Shown piece after piece: positions 17,725 through 26,883 of a DNA stretch of 59,458 bases. Under the pieces are notes generated by a model. It worked only from the letters and a program-made list of their open reading frames with translations. It did not search any database and had not been told where the DNA came from. Numbering within the stretch: the first letter of the stretch is position 1; the number at the start of each line of letters is the position of its first letter. Source of the DNA: Alistipes sp. Lineage in GTDB: Bacteria > Bacteroidota > Bacteroidia > Bacteroidales > Rikenellaceae. The DNA lies in the NCBI GenBank assembly GCA_017630455.1, contig JAGBVG010000038.1, positions 1-59,458 of the forward strand, given 5' to 3'. Both the position numbers and the translations under genes were made by a program.

Positions 17725-19650
17725 ATGAATAAGAATACGATTATTGGCATTGTGCTGATGATAGCTCTGTTTGTGGGATACTCATTCTACCAGAGCCACG
17801 AGATAGAGAAGCAGCAGGAGATCCTGAAGGAGAAGGCTCAGAAGGAGCAGGCAGCACGCGCAGAGCGTATCGCAGAGGCAGAGGCAGAGCGCCTTTTGGA
17901 GGAGCAGATGACAGAGGAGCAGCGTCACGAGAGAGACTCTATAGCAAATGTCGAGAAGATGAATGCCGAGGTTTACCACCACGGCTCTACGCTCTACGCT
18001 GCAACTACGGGAGTATCGCAGCCAGAGACCCTCAGCAACGAGTTTATGAGCGTTACGTTCGACAACCTCGGAGGTAAGATCGCAGATGTAACGCTGAAGA
18101 ACTACACTCGCTATGAGGAGGGTGAGCGCGATGAGTTGGTGAAACTTATAGTGCCAAACAGCGCAAAGATGGGCATCGCACTTCACCGCAAGGGCGAGAC
18201 CTTGAACACCGGCGACTACTACTTCACACCATCTATCGAGACCCTCGAGGATCGCAGCATCGTCACTATGCACCTCGACGTGGAGCAGGATGGCTGGGTG
18301 GAGTATGTCTATACGCTCTACAACACTGGCGAGGCGAGTCGCGACTACTTGGTAGACTTCACCATCCGTCAGCACAATATCGAGGCACTTCTCAGCGACA
18401 ATGAGATCACTCTCGGCTGGAGCAACCGCTCTATGCAGAACGAGCGTAGCTTCCAGAACGAGGCTATGGCAACCACCATCGAATACTCCGAGGGCGGTGA
18501 TGTTGACGAGCTTGAAGCAAGCGGCGAGCGCGAGGAGATCGAGGAGCTCAACTGGATAGCCTTCAAGCAGCAATACTTCTCATCAGCCTTCATTGCTGCG
18601 CAGAATTTCAAGGCTGCGATGAGCTTCAAGAGCGCGAAGAACAACACCTCAGGCTTCGTAAAGGAGTTTGACGCTACAATCTCAATCCCTTACACCGAGG
18701 GCGTTGAACAGTACGACTTTGCATTCTACTACGGCCCTAACGACTACCGCATTATGAAGCGCGTGGAGTTTATGGGCGAGAAGGCAAACCTCCAGGATAT
18801 CATCCCTATGGGTGGTGTGTTGATTGGCTGGTGGAATAAGTTTATCACCATCCCTATCTTCCACTGGTTGAGCAACCACGGCCTCGGCTTCGGCGTTATC
18901 ATCCTTATCCTCACGCTCTTCGTTAAGGTGGTAATTCTGCCTCTTACCTATAAGAGCTATATGTCTACTGCCAAGATGCGTGCTATCCGTCCTGAGATTG
19001 AGGCTATCAACCAGAAGTTCCCTAACCCTGATGATGCTATGAAGAAGCAGCAGGCAACTATGGAGCTCTACCAGAAGGTGGGCATCAGCCCTATGGGCGG
19101 CTGCTTGCCACTGCTCATCCAGATGCCTATCCTTTGGGCTATGTTCCGCTTCTTCCCTGCAAGTATCGAGCTTCGCGGCGAGAGCTTCCTCTGGGCCGAC
19201 GACCTCTCGACATACGATAGCGTTGTGGAGCTTCCGTTCAACATTCCATTCTATGGCGACCACATCAGCCTCTTCGCGTTGCTGATGACCTTGTCGTTGT
19301 TCGGCTACTCGTTCATCACCTACAAGCAGCAGGCGGCAACCACAGCGGGCCAGCCAGGTGCGGGTATGATGAAGTTTATGATGGTATACTTTATGCCACT
19401 TATGATGCTCTGCGTGATGAATAGCTTTTCATCAGGATTGTGCTACTACTACTTCCTGTCGCAGATCTTCACTATGATCATTATGTTTGCCATCCGCCGC
19501 AGCGTTGATGACGAGAAGGTTCGCGAGAAGCTCTTGTCGCATAAGCCACGCAAGAAGTCGCGCTTCCAGGAGCGTTACGAGGAGGCGTTGAAGCAGCAGC
19601 AGGATCAGATGACCATCAATCGTGAGATGCGCCGTCAGAAGCGTCATTAA
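17725..19650 (+). CDS. yidC: Membrane protein insertase YidC
   Basis: 641 residues. Inserts and folds inner-membrane proteins, alone or with SecYEG. N-terminal anchor MNKNTIIGIVLMIALFVGYSFY, a charged coiled stretch (to ~70), then the large periplasmic beta-supersandwich domain of Gram-negative YidC (about 90-350). The insertase core follows: HGLGFGVIILILTLFVKVVILPLTYKSYMSTAKMRAIRPEI (with the conserved membrane-facing Arg), MGGCLPLLIQMPILWAMFRFF, and later hydrophobic helices. A basic C-terminal tail (HKPRKKSRFQER...RRQKRH) fits ribosome contact. Usual Bacteroidetes length. A terminator follows at 19674. Confidence 0.97.
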   Translation: MNKNTIIGIVLMIALFVGYSFYQSHEIEKQQEILKEKAQKEQAARAERIAEAEAERLLEEQMTEEQRHERDSIANVEKMNAEVYHHGSTLYAATTGVSQPETLSNEFMSVTFDNLGGKIADVTLKNYTRYEEGERDELVKLIVPNSAKMGIALHRKGETLNTGDYYFTPSIETLEDRSIVTMHLDVEQDGWVEYVYTLYNTGEASRDYLVDFTIRQHNIEALLSDNEITLGWSNRSMQNERSFQNEAMATTIEYSEGGDVDELEASGEREEIEELNWIAFKQQYFSSAFIAAQNFKAAMSFKSAKNNTSGFVKEFDATISIPYTEGVEQYDFAFYYGPNDYRIMKRVEFMGEKANLQDIIPMGGVLIGWWNKFITIPIFHWLSNHGLGFGVIILILTLFVKVVILPLTYKSYMSTAKMRAIRPEIEAINQKFPNPDDAMKKQQATMELYQKVGISPMGGCLPLLIQMPILWAMFRFFPASIELRGESFLWADDLSTYDSVVELPFNIPFYGDHISLFALLMTLSLFGYSFITYKQQAATTAGQPGAGMMKFMMVYFMPLMMLCVMNSFSSGLCYYYFLSQIFTMIIMFAIRRSVDDEKVREKLLSHKPRKKSRFQERYEEALKQQQDQMTINREMRRQKRH

Positions 19651-19673
19651 TCGAACACATATATTAATATAAT

Positions 19674-19708
19674 AGGGGCGGCCTCTTCGGATGTCGCCCC
19701 TGTTATTT
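19674..19708 (+). terminator. Terminator after yidC
   Basis: AGGGGCG (19674-19680) / CGCCCCT (19695-19701), 14-base loop, then GTTATTT. Confidence 0.75.
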
Positions 19709-19812
19709 AAAGGAGTTCCGCGCTACCACAACACCAAATAGCAAAATTCGTAACGCCAAAATGGATATATAACATACAAAAGCAGCGATGACAAAGAAAA
19801 AAGGGTAAAAAA

Positions 19813-19845
19813 ATTGTGCTATTGGCGCAAAAATTATTATCTTTG
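19813..19845 (+). promoter_or_regulatory. Promoter of the hyd operon
   Basis: ATTG (19813-19816), 21 bases, TATCTTTG (19838-19845), 27 bases before the hydA ATG. Exact -7 box, near-consensus -33 box. Confidence 0.7.
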
Positions 19846-19872
19846 CTCAATTGAAAACCCAACTTTTATCGT

Positions 19873-21321
19873 ATGGCAATTAAGAATAATGTTATGATTG
19901 TGCGCCAGAGACTTCTTACGAAACTCGTAAGCCTCTGGAATGAGGGTCAGCTCGTTGAGAAGATCGACCGCTTACCTATCGAATTTAGCCCACGCAACTC
20001 TCAGGTTCGTGGACGTTGCTGCATCCACAAGGAGCGCGCAGTATGGAAGTATAAGTCGTTGCCTCTCTTGGGCTACGATATGACCGATGAGAAGGATGAG
20101 TTGATGCCACTCTCGGAGTACGCTCAGATGGCTCTTGACCGCGAGAAGATCAAGGATAACATTATGTGCGTTATCGACGAGGCTTGCTCCTCTTGTGTTC
20201 GCACAAACTACGATATTACAAATCTTTGCCGTGGTTGTGTGGCTCGTGCTTGTTCACACGCTTGCCCTAAGAACGCTATTGTCTTCGATCCTGAGACATC
20301 ACAGGGTAAGATCGACCACAGCATCTGTATCAGCTGCGGTAAGTGTCACGCTGCGTGTCCTTACCACGCTATTGTTTACATCCCAGTTCCTTGTGAGGAG
20401 GCTTGTCCAGTGGGTGCTATCTCTAAGGATGAGTATGGCGTTGAGCATATCGACGAGACCAAGTGTATCTACTGCGGTAAGTGTATGAACGCTTGTCCTT
20501 TCGGTGCTATCTTCGAGATCTCACAGGTATTCGACATCTTGCAGGCTATTCGCCGTGGCGAGGAGGTTGTGGCTATGGTCGCTCCATCTATCCTCTCACA
20601 GTACAACGTTCCTACAGAGCAGGTGTACGGTGCTATCAAGGCTATTGGTTTCAAGGATGTTATCGAGGTGGCACGTGGTGCTGAGGTAACTACCGAGAAG
20701 GAGACTCACGAGTTCGCTGAGAAGATGGAGGAGGGTCAGCCATTTATGACCACATCTTGCTGTCCATCATATATGGAGATGGCTCGCAAGCACGCCCCAG
20801 AGCTTCAGAAGTATATCTCGTCTACTTACTCACCTATGGTCTACACCGCAGATATCGCACGCGAGAAGTATCCTAATGCAAAGGTGGTCTTCGTAGGTCC
20901 TTGTATCGCTAAGCGTAAGGAGGCACGTCGCGAGGATTTGCAGGGTAAGGTTGACTTCATCCTCACCTACGAGGAGATTCACGCTATCCTCGGTGGTATG
21001 AACATCGAGCTTGGCGAGGCTTACGTTCACCCAGTAGATTGCACATCACGCCGCTCGGCACACGGCTTCGCGGAGAATGGTGGTGTTACTGCAGCGGTTA
21101 AGGAGTTGGTAGCTGGCAAGCTCGACTTCACAACATTGCAGATCGCAGGTCTCAACAAGAAGAACGTTGCTCTGTTGAAGGCATACGGCAAGACTGGCAA
21201 GGCTCCAGCACAGTTCATCGAGGTGATGGTATGTGACGGTGGCTGTATCTCTGGTCCGAGCGTTCACACTGCGTATGGCGACGGTAAGAAGACCTTTGAC
21301 GCAGAGCTTAAGAAACGATAA
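19873..21321 (+). CDS. hydA: Monomeric [FeFe]-hydrogenase (group B-like)
   Basis: 482 residues, no signal peptide, so cytoplasmic. Reversibly reduces protons to H2 with a ferredoxin-type donor. A Cys-rich N-terminal region (100-135) is followed by ferredoxin-like 4Fe-4S motifs CISCGKCHAACP (152-163) and CIYCGKCMNACP (198-209). The H-cluster domain has L1 TSCCPSY (294-300), L2 GPCIAKRKE (342-350) and L3 MVCDGGCISG (452-461). L1 ending in Tyr, the compact size and the Cys-rich N terminus point to group B. L3 normally reads CPGGC; here Asp replaces Pro, but both ligand cysteines (454, 458) remain. hydE, hydG and hydF follow directly, confirming the role. No HydB/HydC-type bifurcation partner is adjacent. 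Confidence 0.93.
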   Translation: MAIKNNVMIVRQRLLTKLVSLWNEGQLVEKIDRLPIEFSPRNSQVRGRCCIHKERAVWKYKSLPLLGYDMTDEKDELMPLSEYAQMALDREKIKDNIMCVIDEACSSCVRTNYDITNLCRGCVARACSHACPKNAIVFDPETSQGKIDHSICISCGKCHAACPYHAIVYIPVPCEEACPVGAISKDEYGVEHIDETKCIYCGKCMNACPFGAIFEISQVFDILQAIRRGEEVVAMVAPSILSQYNVPTEQVYGAIKAIGFKDVIEVARGAEVTTEKETHEFAEKMEEGQPFMTTSCCPSYMEMARKHAPELQKYISSTYSPMVYTADIAREKYPNAKVVFVGPCIAKRKEARREDLQGKVDFILTYEEIHAILGGMNIELGEAYVHPVDCTSRRSAHGFAENGGVTAAVKELVAGKLDFTTLQIAGLNKKNVALLKAYGKTGKAPAQFIEVMVCDGGCISGPSVHTAYGDGKKTFDAELKKR

Positions 21322-21337
21322 ACAACTAATAACAAAA

Positions 21338-22393
21338 ATGACGAAGAGTTTAGTAGAGAGATTGGTAAACGGAGATAAGCTTAATGCTTCAGAGATGGGG
21401 CAGTTACTAAGAGGTGCTGCTCAAGACCCAACTATGCTACAACTACTTCGCGACAATGCCGTCCGAACTGCACGCCAGCAGTTCGGACTTGGCATATATA
21501 TACGTGGTCTTATCGAACTATCGAGCTACTGTCGTTGCAACTGCCTCTACTGCGGTCTCAGACGCAGCAACCGCGATGCGGAACGCTACAGACTGAGTGC
21601 CGAGGAGGTACTGGAGTGCTGTAAGGAGGGATACAAGTTGGGATTTAGAACCTTCGTGCTCCAGGGTGGCGAGGATGGTACACACTCCGATGAGTGGCTC
21701 GAGATGCTTATCTGCCAGATGCGCAGTCTGTACCCCGATGTGGCAATCACGCTATCGCTCGGCGAACGCAGCGAGGCGTCGTACATACGCCTAAAACGTG
21801 CGGGAGCAAACCGCTACCTACTGCGCCACGAGGCAGCAAATGAGGAGCTATATGAGTCACTGCACCCCGATAGCAAGGGTTTAGCATACCGCCTACAATG
21901 CGCCGAGGCACTGAAGCGTGCGGGGTATCAGGTGGGACTCGGTATGATGATTGGCGTTAAGGGTCAGACCATAGAACATATTGTGGAGGATCTGATGCTC
22001 ATAGAGCGTATGCAGCCCGAGATGGTGGGCATAGGGCCGTTCCTGCCACATAAAGCTACACCGCTGGGCAGCGAGCCTGCGGGAGATCTAAACATAACAT
22101 TGGCTACCATAGCCATAGTGCGCCTTATGCTTCCCAAGGCGCTGCTACCCTCGACAACAGCACTGGCAACACTCACGCCACGAGGCAGATTGGAGGGTAT
22201 ACTCTCGGGAGCAAATGTCGTGATGCCTAACCTCTCTCCCTCGAATGTTAGAGCGAAGTATGCGATATATGAGAATAAAGCCTCGTGGGGCAAGGAGGCG
22301 GCAGAGGGTTTGCAGGCACTCGAAGCAGAGCTGCAGACCATCGGCTACCACATTGACTACTCAAGAGGCGATTTTGACAACCTAAAACAGTAA
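21338..22393 (+). CDS. hydE: [FeFe]-hydrogenase H-cluster maturase HydE (radical SAM)
   Basis: 351 residues. Radical SAM enzyme that helps build the [2Fe] subcluster of the H-cluster. The SAM cluster motif is C65-x3-C69-x2-C72 within LSSYCRCNCLYCGLRRSN, followed by the FVLQGGEDG glycine-rich SAM-binding stretch and a C-terminal BATS-like region. The frame is open further upstream into hydA, but MTKSLVERL at 21338 sits 16 bases after the hydA stop and aligns with the family N terminus. Order hydA-hydE-hydG-hydF with gaps of 16, 5 and 4 bases means one transcript. Confidence 0.95.
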   Translation: MTKSLVERLVNGDKLNASEMGQLLRGAAQDPTMLQLLRDNAVRTARQQFGLGIYIRGLIELSSYCRCNCLYCGLRRSNRDAERYRLSAEEVLECCKEGYKLGFRTFVLQGGEDGTHSDEWLEMLICQMRSLYPDVAITLSLGERSEASYIRLKRAGANRYLLRHEAANEELYESLHPDSKGLAYRLQCAEALKRAGYQVGLGMMIGVKGQTIEHIVEDLMLIERMQPEMVGIGPFLPHKATPLGSEPAGDLNITLATIAIVRLMLPKALLPSTTALATLTPRGRLEGILSGANVVMPNLSPSNVRAKYAIYENKASWGKEAAEGLQALEAELQTIGYHIDYSRGDFDNLKQ

Positions 22394-22398
22394 CGATC

Positions 22399-23829
22399 AT
22401 GAGTGAATTTAAATATGACGTAATGTCGGAGCGTGCCGATGAGTTCATCCACGACGGAGAGATTCGCGCAACGCTCGAGTATGCACAGAAGGCGTGCAAA
22501 GACCGCGCACTTGTGGAGGAGATCCTCAAGAAGGCCGAGGAGGGCAAGGGTATCTCTCACCGCGAAGCTGCAGTGCTTATCGAGGTTAAGGATAAGGAGA
22601 TTGAGGAGCGTATCTTCGCCATAGCGCGCCAGTTGAAGGAGAAGATTTACGGCAACCGCATTGTGATGTTTGCACCGCTCTATCTCTCTAACCACTGCGT
22701 AAATGGCTGTGTATATTGCCCTTATCACGCTAAGAATAAGACCATTCCACGCCGTAAACTCACACAGGAGGAGATTCGCCGCGAGGTTATTGCGCTTCAG
22801 GATATGGGTCACAAGCGTCTGGCGTTGGAGACTGGCGAGCACCCTAAACTCTCGCCTATAGAGTACGTTTTGGAGTCCATCGACACCATCTACTCCATCC
22901 ACCACAAGAACGGAGCGATACGCCGCGTGAATGTAAACATCGCAGCTACGACCGTCGAGAACTACACACGACTCAAGGATGCCGGCATCGGCACATACAT
23001 CCTCTTTGAGGAGACATACAACAAGGCTGCATACGAGCAGCTGCACCCTACAGGCCCTAAGAGCGACTGGGCATACCACACCGAGGCGATGGATAGAGCG
23101 ATGCTGGGTGGCATCGACGACGTGGGCGTGGGAGCATTGTTCGGACTCTCGAACTACCGCTACGACGTGGTGGGAATCCTTATGCACGCCGAGCACCTCG
23201 AGGCACGCTTTGGCGTAGGCCCTCACACCATCAGCGTGCCACGTATCCGCCCAGCGGACGACATCGACCCTAACGACTTCCCTGATGCAGTAACGGACGA
23301 GGTATTCCGCCGCATCGTGGCGGTGTTGCGCATCGCAGCGCCATATACAGGTATGATTGTCTCGACACGTGAGTCGAAAGCTTGCCGCGAGTTGGTATTG
23401 GATGTTGGTGTATCGCAGCTTAGTGGTGGCTCTAAGACCTCGGTAGGTGGTTATGCTGAGGGTATTGTGGACGCTGAGGACTCTGCACAGTTCGACATCT
23501 CGGATAACCGCACGTTGGATGAGATTGTGGGATGGCTTCTCGAACTTGGCTATATACCGAGCTTCTGCACCGCGTGCTACCGCGAGGGACGTACCGGCGA
23601 CCGCTTTATGTCGCTTGCGAAGCGCGGTCTCATTGGTAACTGCTGCGCCCCAAATGCGCTTATGACACTTGCGGAGTACCTCGAGGATTACGCATCACCA
23701 CGCGTGAAGATCGAGGGTGCGAAGATGATAGACCGCCTCACACAGATTATACCGTCGGATAAGGTGCGTCGCATAACTATGGAGAACCTCAAGGCTATTG
23801 CCGAGGGTAAGCGCGACTTCAGATTCTAA
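22399..23829 (+). CDS. hydG: [FeFe]-hydrogenase maturase HydG (tyrosine lyase, radical SAM)
   Basis: 476 residues, full family length. Splits tyrosine to p-cresol and dehydroglycine, delivering CO and cyanide as an iron complex for the H-cluster. Radical SAM motif C100-x3-C104-x2-C107 in NHCVNGCVYCPYHAKNK; LETGEHPKLSPIEYVLESI; a C-terminal auxiliary cluster motif in PSFCTACYREGRTGDRFM (CxxC plus a later Cys in GLIGNCC) separates HydG from ThiH. Coupled to hydE (5-base gap) and hydF (4-base gap). Confidence 0.97.
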   Translation: MSEFKYDVMSERADEFIHDGEIRATLEYAQKACKDRALVEEILKKAEEGKGISHREAAVLIEVKDKEIEERIFAIARQLKEKIYGNRIVMFAPLYLSNHCVNGCVYCPYHAKNKTIPRRKLTQEEIRREVIALQDMGHKRLALETGEHPKLSPIEYVLESIDTIYSIHHKNGAIRRVNVNIAATTVENYTRLKDAGIGTYILFEETYNKAAYEQLHPTGPKSDWAYHTEAMDRAMLGGIDDVGVGALFGLSNYRYDVVGILMHAEHLEARFGVGPHTISVPRIRPADDIDPNDFPDAVTDEVFRRIVAVLRIAAPYTGMIVSTRESKACRELVLDVGVSQLSGGSKTSVGGYAEGIVDAEDSAQFDISDNRTLDEIVGWLLELGYIPSFCTACYREGRTGDRFMSLAKRGLIGNCCAPNALMTLAEYLEDYASPRVKIEGAKMIDRLTQIIPSDKVRRITMENLKAIAEGKRDFRF

Positions 23830-23833
23830 GCCT

Positions 23834-25015
23834 ATGCAGAGCGCACCAGCATCAGAGCGCGTTCACATCGCCATCTTCGGGCGTTGCAACGCGGGTAAGT
23901 CGACACTCATAAACCGCCTCACTGGGCAGGATGTGGCGATAGTATCTCCCGTGGCGGGTACTACGACAGACCCCGTGCAGAAGGCTATGGAGATAAACGG
24001 CCTCGGCGCTGCGATACTTATCGACACCCCAGGCCTGGATGACAATACTCAACTTGGTGCAGAGCGTGTGGCACGCAGCGCCAAGATTTTGGATAAGACC
24101 GACATCGCCGTTATCCTCTTTACCGAGGCGGGTGGCGACAGCGAACTACGCCTTATGGAGGAGTGTCGCGTGAGGGAGATTCCCACGGTTGTGGCTCTTG
24201 CGCACGCCGATACGCTGGAAAACCACGAGGCGGTAAAGACTGATTTAGAGCGCATTACAAAGAAGAGCGTCGTGGCTATAAGCGCACTTACGGGTGAGGG
24301 CATCGAGGAGCTTACAAAGGCTATCGTGGCCATTCGTCCTTCGGAGGAGCGTCTCATCACCGAAGGTTTCTGCGAGGCGGGAGATATAGTGCTGCTTGTA
24401 ATGCCACAGGATAAATCTGCGCCTAAGGGGCGTCTGATACAGCCCCAGGTGCAGACCATACGCGAGCTTCTGGACAGAGGCTGCGTGCCCGTATGCTGCA
24501 CACCGCAGAGTATGGCTCAGGCATTGGCAGGCTTGGCCGAGGCTCCGAAGTTGATAATAACCGACTCTCAAGCCTTCAACGATGTGTATGCGCTGAAGCC
24601 CGAGGCATCGGTGCTGACATCCTTCTCGATACTTTTTGCACGTTACAAGGGAGATATAGCACTCTTCACTGAGGGCGTAAAGGCATTGCAGCGTCTCACG
24701 CCAGAGTCGCGAATACTCATCGCCGAGGCCTGCACCCACCAACCACAGAACGAGGATATCGGACGTGTGAAGCTCCCTGCGATACTTCGCAAGAGGTTTG
24801 GCGAGGGGTTGCAGATAGATATCGTGGGCGGCGCGGACTACCCCGAAGATTTGACCGCGTATGACCTTGTGATTCACTGCGGCGCCTGTATGTTCAACCG
24901 CAAGCACGTGCTTAGCCGCATAGAGCGTGCACGACAGCAAGGCGTGGCTATTACGAATTACGGCGTGATCCTCGCGGCATTAGGCGGAATACTCGACAGA
25001 GTTAAGACATCATAG
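23834..25015 (+). CDS. hydF: [FeFe]-hydrogenase maturation GTPase HydF
   Basis: 393 residues. Scaffold that assembles the [2Fe] subcluster made by HydE and HydG and passes it to HydA. N-terminal small GTPase: P-loop GRCNAGKST (16-24), AGTTTDP, DTPGLDD (64-70). Middle dimerisation region with MPQDKSAPKGRLIQPQVQTIRELLDRG. C-terminal Fe-S domain: EACTHQPQNEDIGRVKLP and later IHCGACMFNRKHVLSR, matching the CxH...HCxxC ligand pattern. The frame continues upstream into hydG, but MQSAPASERVHIAIFGR at 23834, 4 bases after hydG, is the sensible start. It ends before a separate promoter for hpt. Confidence 0.96.
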   Translation: MQSAPASERVHIAIFGRCNAGKSTLINRLTGQDVAIVSPVAGTTTDPVQKAMEINGLGAAILIDTPGLDDNTQLGAERVARSAKILDKTDIAVILFTEAGGDSELRLMEECRVREIPTVVALAHADTLENHEAVKTDLERITKKSVVAISALTGEGIEELTKAIVAIRPSEERLITEGFCEAGDIVLLVMPQDKSAPKGRLIQPQVQTIRELLDRGCVPVCCTPQSMAQALAGLAEAPKLIITDSQAFNDVYALKPEASVLTSFSILFARYKGDIALFTEGVKALQRLTPESRILIAEACTHQPQNEDIGRVKLPAILRKRFGEGLQIDIVGGADYPEDLTAYDLVIHCGACMFNRKHVLSRIERARQQGVAITNYGVILAALGGILDRVKTS

Positions 25016-25047
25016 TTTGGAGATGTGATAATAAATATATAACTTTG
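25016..25047 (+). promoter_or_regulatory. Promoter of hpt-queE
   Basis: TTTG (25016-25019), 20 bases, TAACTTTG (25040-25047), 17 bases before the hpt ATG. Confidence 0.8.
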
Positions 25048-25064
25048 AAGAAATTTTTTTAAAT

Positions 25065-25604
25065 ATGGATAAGATAAAACTCCTTGACCGTAGATTTAAG
25101 AAGATGATTACTGCCGAGGAAATCGACAAGGCTGTAACACGCGTTGCAGAGCAGCTTAACGAGCGTTATGCTGGTAAGACCCCTGTGTTCCTTGGTGTTT
25201 TGAGTGGTTCGTTCCTATTTCTCAGCGACTTGGTGCGTAAGATAAACTTTGACTCGCGACTCGCATTCGTTAAGATTTCGTCGTACGAGGGCACTCAGTC
25301 TACTGGAAATGTTAAGCAGCAGCTCGGTATTGATTTCGACATCGAGGGCAAGGATATCATCATCGTGGAGGATATCGTGGAGACAGGTCACAGTATGAAC
25401 TACCTCCTCGACTACCTCAACCAGCGTCACCCAGCAAGCGTGTCGATCTGTACACTCTTCTTCAAGCCAGAGAAGTTCCTCTATGAGTACAACATCGACT
25501 ACGTGGCAATGCCTATTGGCAATGAGTTTATTGTGGGTTATGGCTTGGATTACAACCAGATAGGCCGCAACCTTAAAGATATCTACGTTTTAGATGAAGA
25601 TTAA
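25065..25604 (+). CDS. hpt: Hypoxanthine (guanine) phosphoribosyltransferase
   Basis: 179 residues. Purine salvage: hypoxanthine or guanine plus PRPP gives IMP or GMP. The PRPP-binding motif is IIIVEDIVETGHSMNYLL (around 105-122), and the flexible-loop region FVKISSYEGTQSTGNVKQQLG is present. The C-terminal IGNEFIVGYGLDYNQIGRNL is the family purine-contact segment. The gene overlaps queE by 11 bases, so translation is coupled. Confidence 0.95.
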   Translation: MDKIKLLDRRFKKMITAEEIDKAVTRVAEQLNERYAGKTPVFLGVLSGSFLFLSDLVRKINFDSRLAFVKISSYEGTQSTGNVKQQLGIDFDIEGKDIIIVEDIVETGHSMNYLLDYLNQRHPASVSICTLFFKPEKFLYEYNIDYVAMPIGNEFIVGYGLDYNQIGRNLKDIYVLDED

Positions 25605-26229
25605 TCCCGACCTTCAGCTTCTCGAGGGTGGCAAAAAGCTACCTCTTGTCGAGGATTTCTATACCATACAGGGCGAGGGTTTCCACAGCGGAAAGCCTGC
25701 ATATTTCATACGCCTCGGTGGCTGCGACGTGGGTTGCCGCTGGTGCGATGCTAAGTATACGTGGAACCCCAAGATCTTCCCTCCTACCCCCATCGAGACC
25801 ATCGTGGAGCGCGCCTGCAGCTGCAAGGCTCAGGCTATAGTAATCACCGGTGGCGAGCCACTACTCTACCCTCTCGGCGACCTCACACGAGAGCTACACG
25901 CACGTGGTCTTGAGATCTTCATTGAGACATCGGGCACAAACCCCATAAGCGGAGAGTTTGACTGGATATGTCTCTCGCCAAAGCGTCAGATGCCTCCACT
26001 GGAGGAGGCACTGCTGCGCGCTGACGAGCTGAAGGTTATCATTCAGACCAAGGAGGATTTGGAGTGGGCTGTGGAGTGCAGCAAAAAGGTAAGAGGCAAA
26101 TGCCGACTCTACCTGCAACCAGAGTGGAGCGTCTACGAGAAGATTATAGCCGAAGTTGTGGAGTGGGTGAAGGAGAATCCCGAGTGGAACATCTCTATTC
26201 AGACACATAAGTTTATGCACATTCCGTAA
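25594..26229 (+). CDS. queE: 7-carboxy-7-deazaguanine synthase QueE (radical SAM)
   Basis: 211 residues. Converts 6-carboxytetrahydropterin to 7-carboxy-7-deazaguanine in queuosine precursor synthesis. FYTIQGEGFHSGKPAYFIRLGGCDVGCRWCDAKYTW carries the shortened radical SAM cluster C44-x3-C48-x2-C51. VITGGEPLLYP and ETSGT follow, then a C-terminal HKFMHIP typical of the family. It overlaps the 3' end of hpt by 11 bases. Other queuosine genes are not nearby. Confidence 0.95.
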   Translation: MKINPDLQLLEGGKKLPLVEDFYTIQGEGFHSGKPAYFIRLGGCDVGCRWCDAKYTWNPKIFPPTPIETIVERACSCKAQAIVITGGEPLLYPLGDLTRELHARGLEIFIETSGTNPISGEFDWICLSPKRQMPPLEEALLRADELKVIIQTKEDLEWAVECSKKVRGKCRLYLQPEWSVYEKIIAEVVEWVKENPEWNISIQTHKFMHIP

Positions 26230-26276
26230 CAGTGGCGTGCAACAGCTTTGCGTAACCTCCTATCACACAACTAATT

Positions 26277-26585
26277 ATGACCAAGCAGACCCAGTCCGAG
26301 AAGGATAAGAAGCGACAGCGAAACATCAACATCTTTTGGATGGCACTGACCGTAGTCATTGCCATCTGTACTTTTGTTGTCTCGATAAGCACCCTCGGCG
26401 ATATGCTCCGCACACGAACAGAGAGGCGCATCGTAGAGGCCAAAATCGAGACCTTGGAGCGGAAGATTGAGGCCGACAGCATCTTCATACACAAGATTAC
26501 CACCTCCCCGGAGTTTATGGAACGCTTCGCACGCGAGACCTACAATATGCAACGCAAGGGCGAAACGGTATATATTATGGAATAA
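26277..26585 (+). CDS. DivIC/FtsB-type septum formation initiator
   Basis: 102 residues. One membrane segment (about 19-40, INIFWMALTVVIAICTFVVSI) with a short basic cytoplasmic N terminus, then a periplasmic coiled coil (RRIVEAKIETLERKIEADSIF) and a compact tail PEFMERFARETYNMQRKGETVYIME. This is the FtsB/DivIC layout; the tail motif FARExYxMxxxGExVY is diagnostic. It would bridge FtsQ and FtsL in the divisome. Start at ATG 26277; terminator directly after the stop. Confidence 0.88.
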   Translation: MTKQTQSEKDKKRQRNINIFWMALTVVIAICTFVVSISTLGDMLRTRTERRIVEAKIETLERKIEADSIFIHKITTSPEFMERFARETYNMQRKGETVYIME

Positions 26586-26622
26586 GGGCTTTGCCAACCA
26601 GCGCGTTGGCAGGCCCTTTCTC
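26584..26622 (+). terminator. Terminator after the DivIC-like gene
   Basis: AAGGGC...GCCAAC, loop CAGCGC, GTTGGC...GCCCTT, then TCTCTTTG. The stem starts inside the stop codon. Confidence 0.85.
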
Positions 26623-26660
26623 TTTGCTCAACAGAGCGTCCGACCTATTACCACAACCCA

Positions 26661-26730
26661 CTGGTTTTCTGATACTTACAAAACATTCTTCCGATAAGGA
26701 TATATAACACACTGATTATCAATAATATAG
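26661..26730. repeat. Left copy of ~70-base imperfect direct repeat flanking the TPR regulator
   Basis: Matches 28571-28640 at about 48 of 70 positions by hand alignment, including GATACTTACA/GATAGTTACA, AAACATT/AAATATT and TATATAAC/TTTATAAC. The element CTGATTATC occurs at 26712 and again at 28571. In the 298-base gap before the regulator, the remaining sequence holds only the terminator (26584) and a possible promoter (26850). Confidence 0.65.
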
Positions 26731-26849
26731 AATTATTGAAGATTAGCTCAATCTACCCTGCGCATATATCCTTAGTATTCAGATACTTACCAGCACACAT
26801 CGACATACGAAAACTCAAAATATCGAATCTCTATTTCGCAAAAGTTTCC

Positions 26850-26857
26850 TATGTTTG
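26850..26857 (+). promoter_or_regulatory. Possible -7 box for the TPR regulator gene
   Basis: TATGTTTG 27 bases before the ATG; no clear TTTG at the right distance upstream. Confidence 0.4.
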
Positions 26858-26883
26858 CCATAGAAAACTAACCCACGGATTAT

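Noticed and set aside
21233-21337. Longer N terminus for HydE
   Set aside because: The extra 35 codons overlap the conserved C terminus of hydA in another frame; ATG at 21338 fits the family and the spacing.
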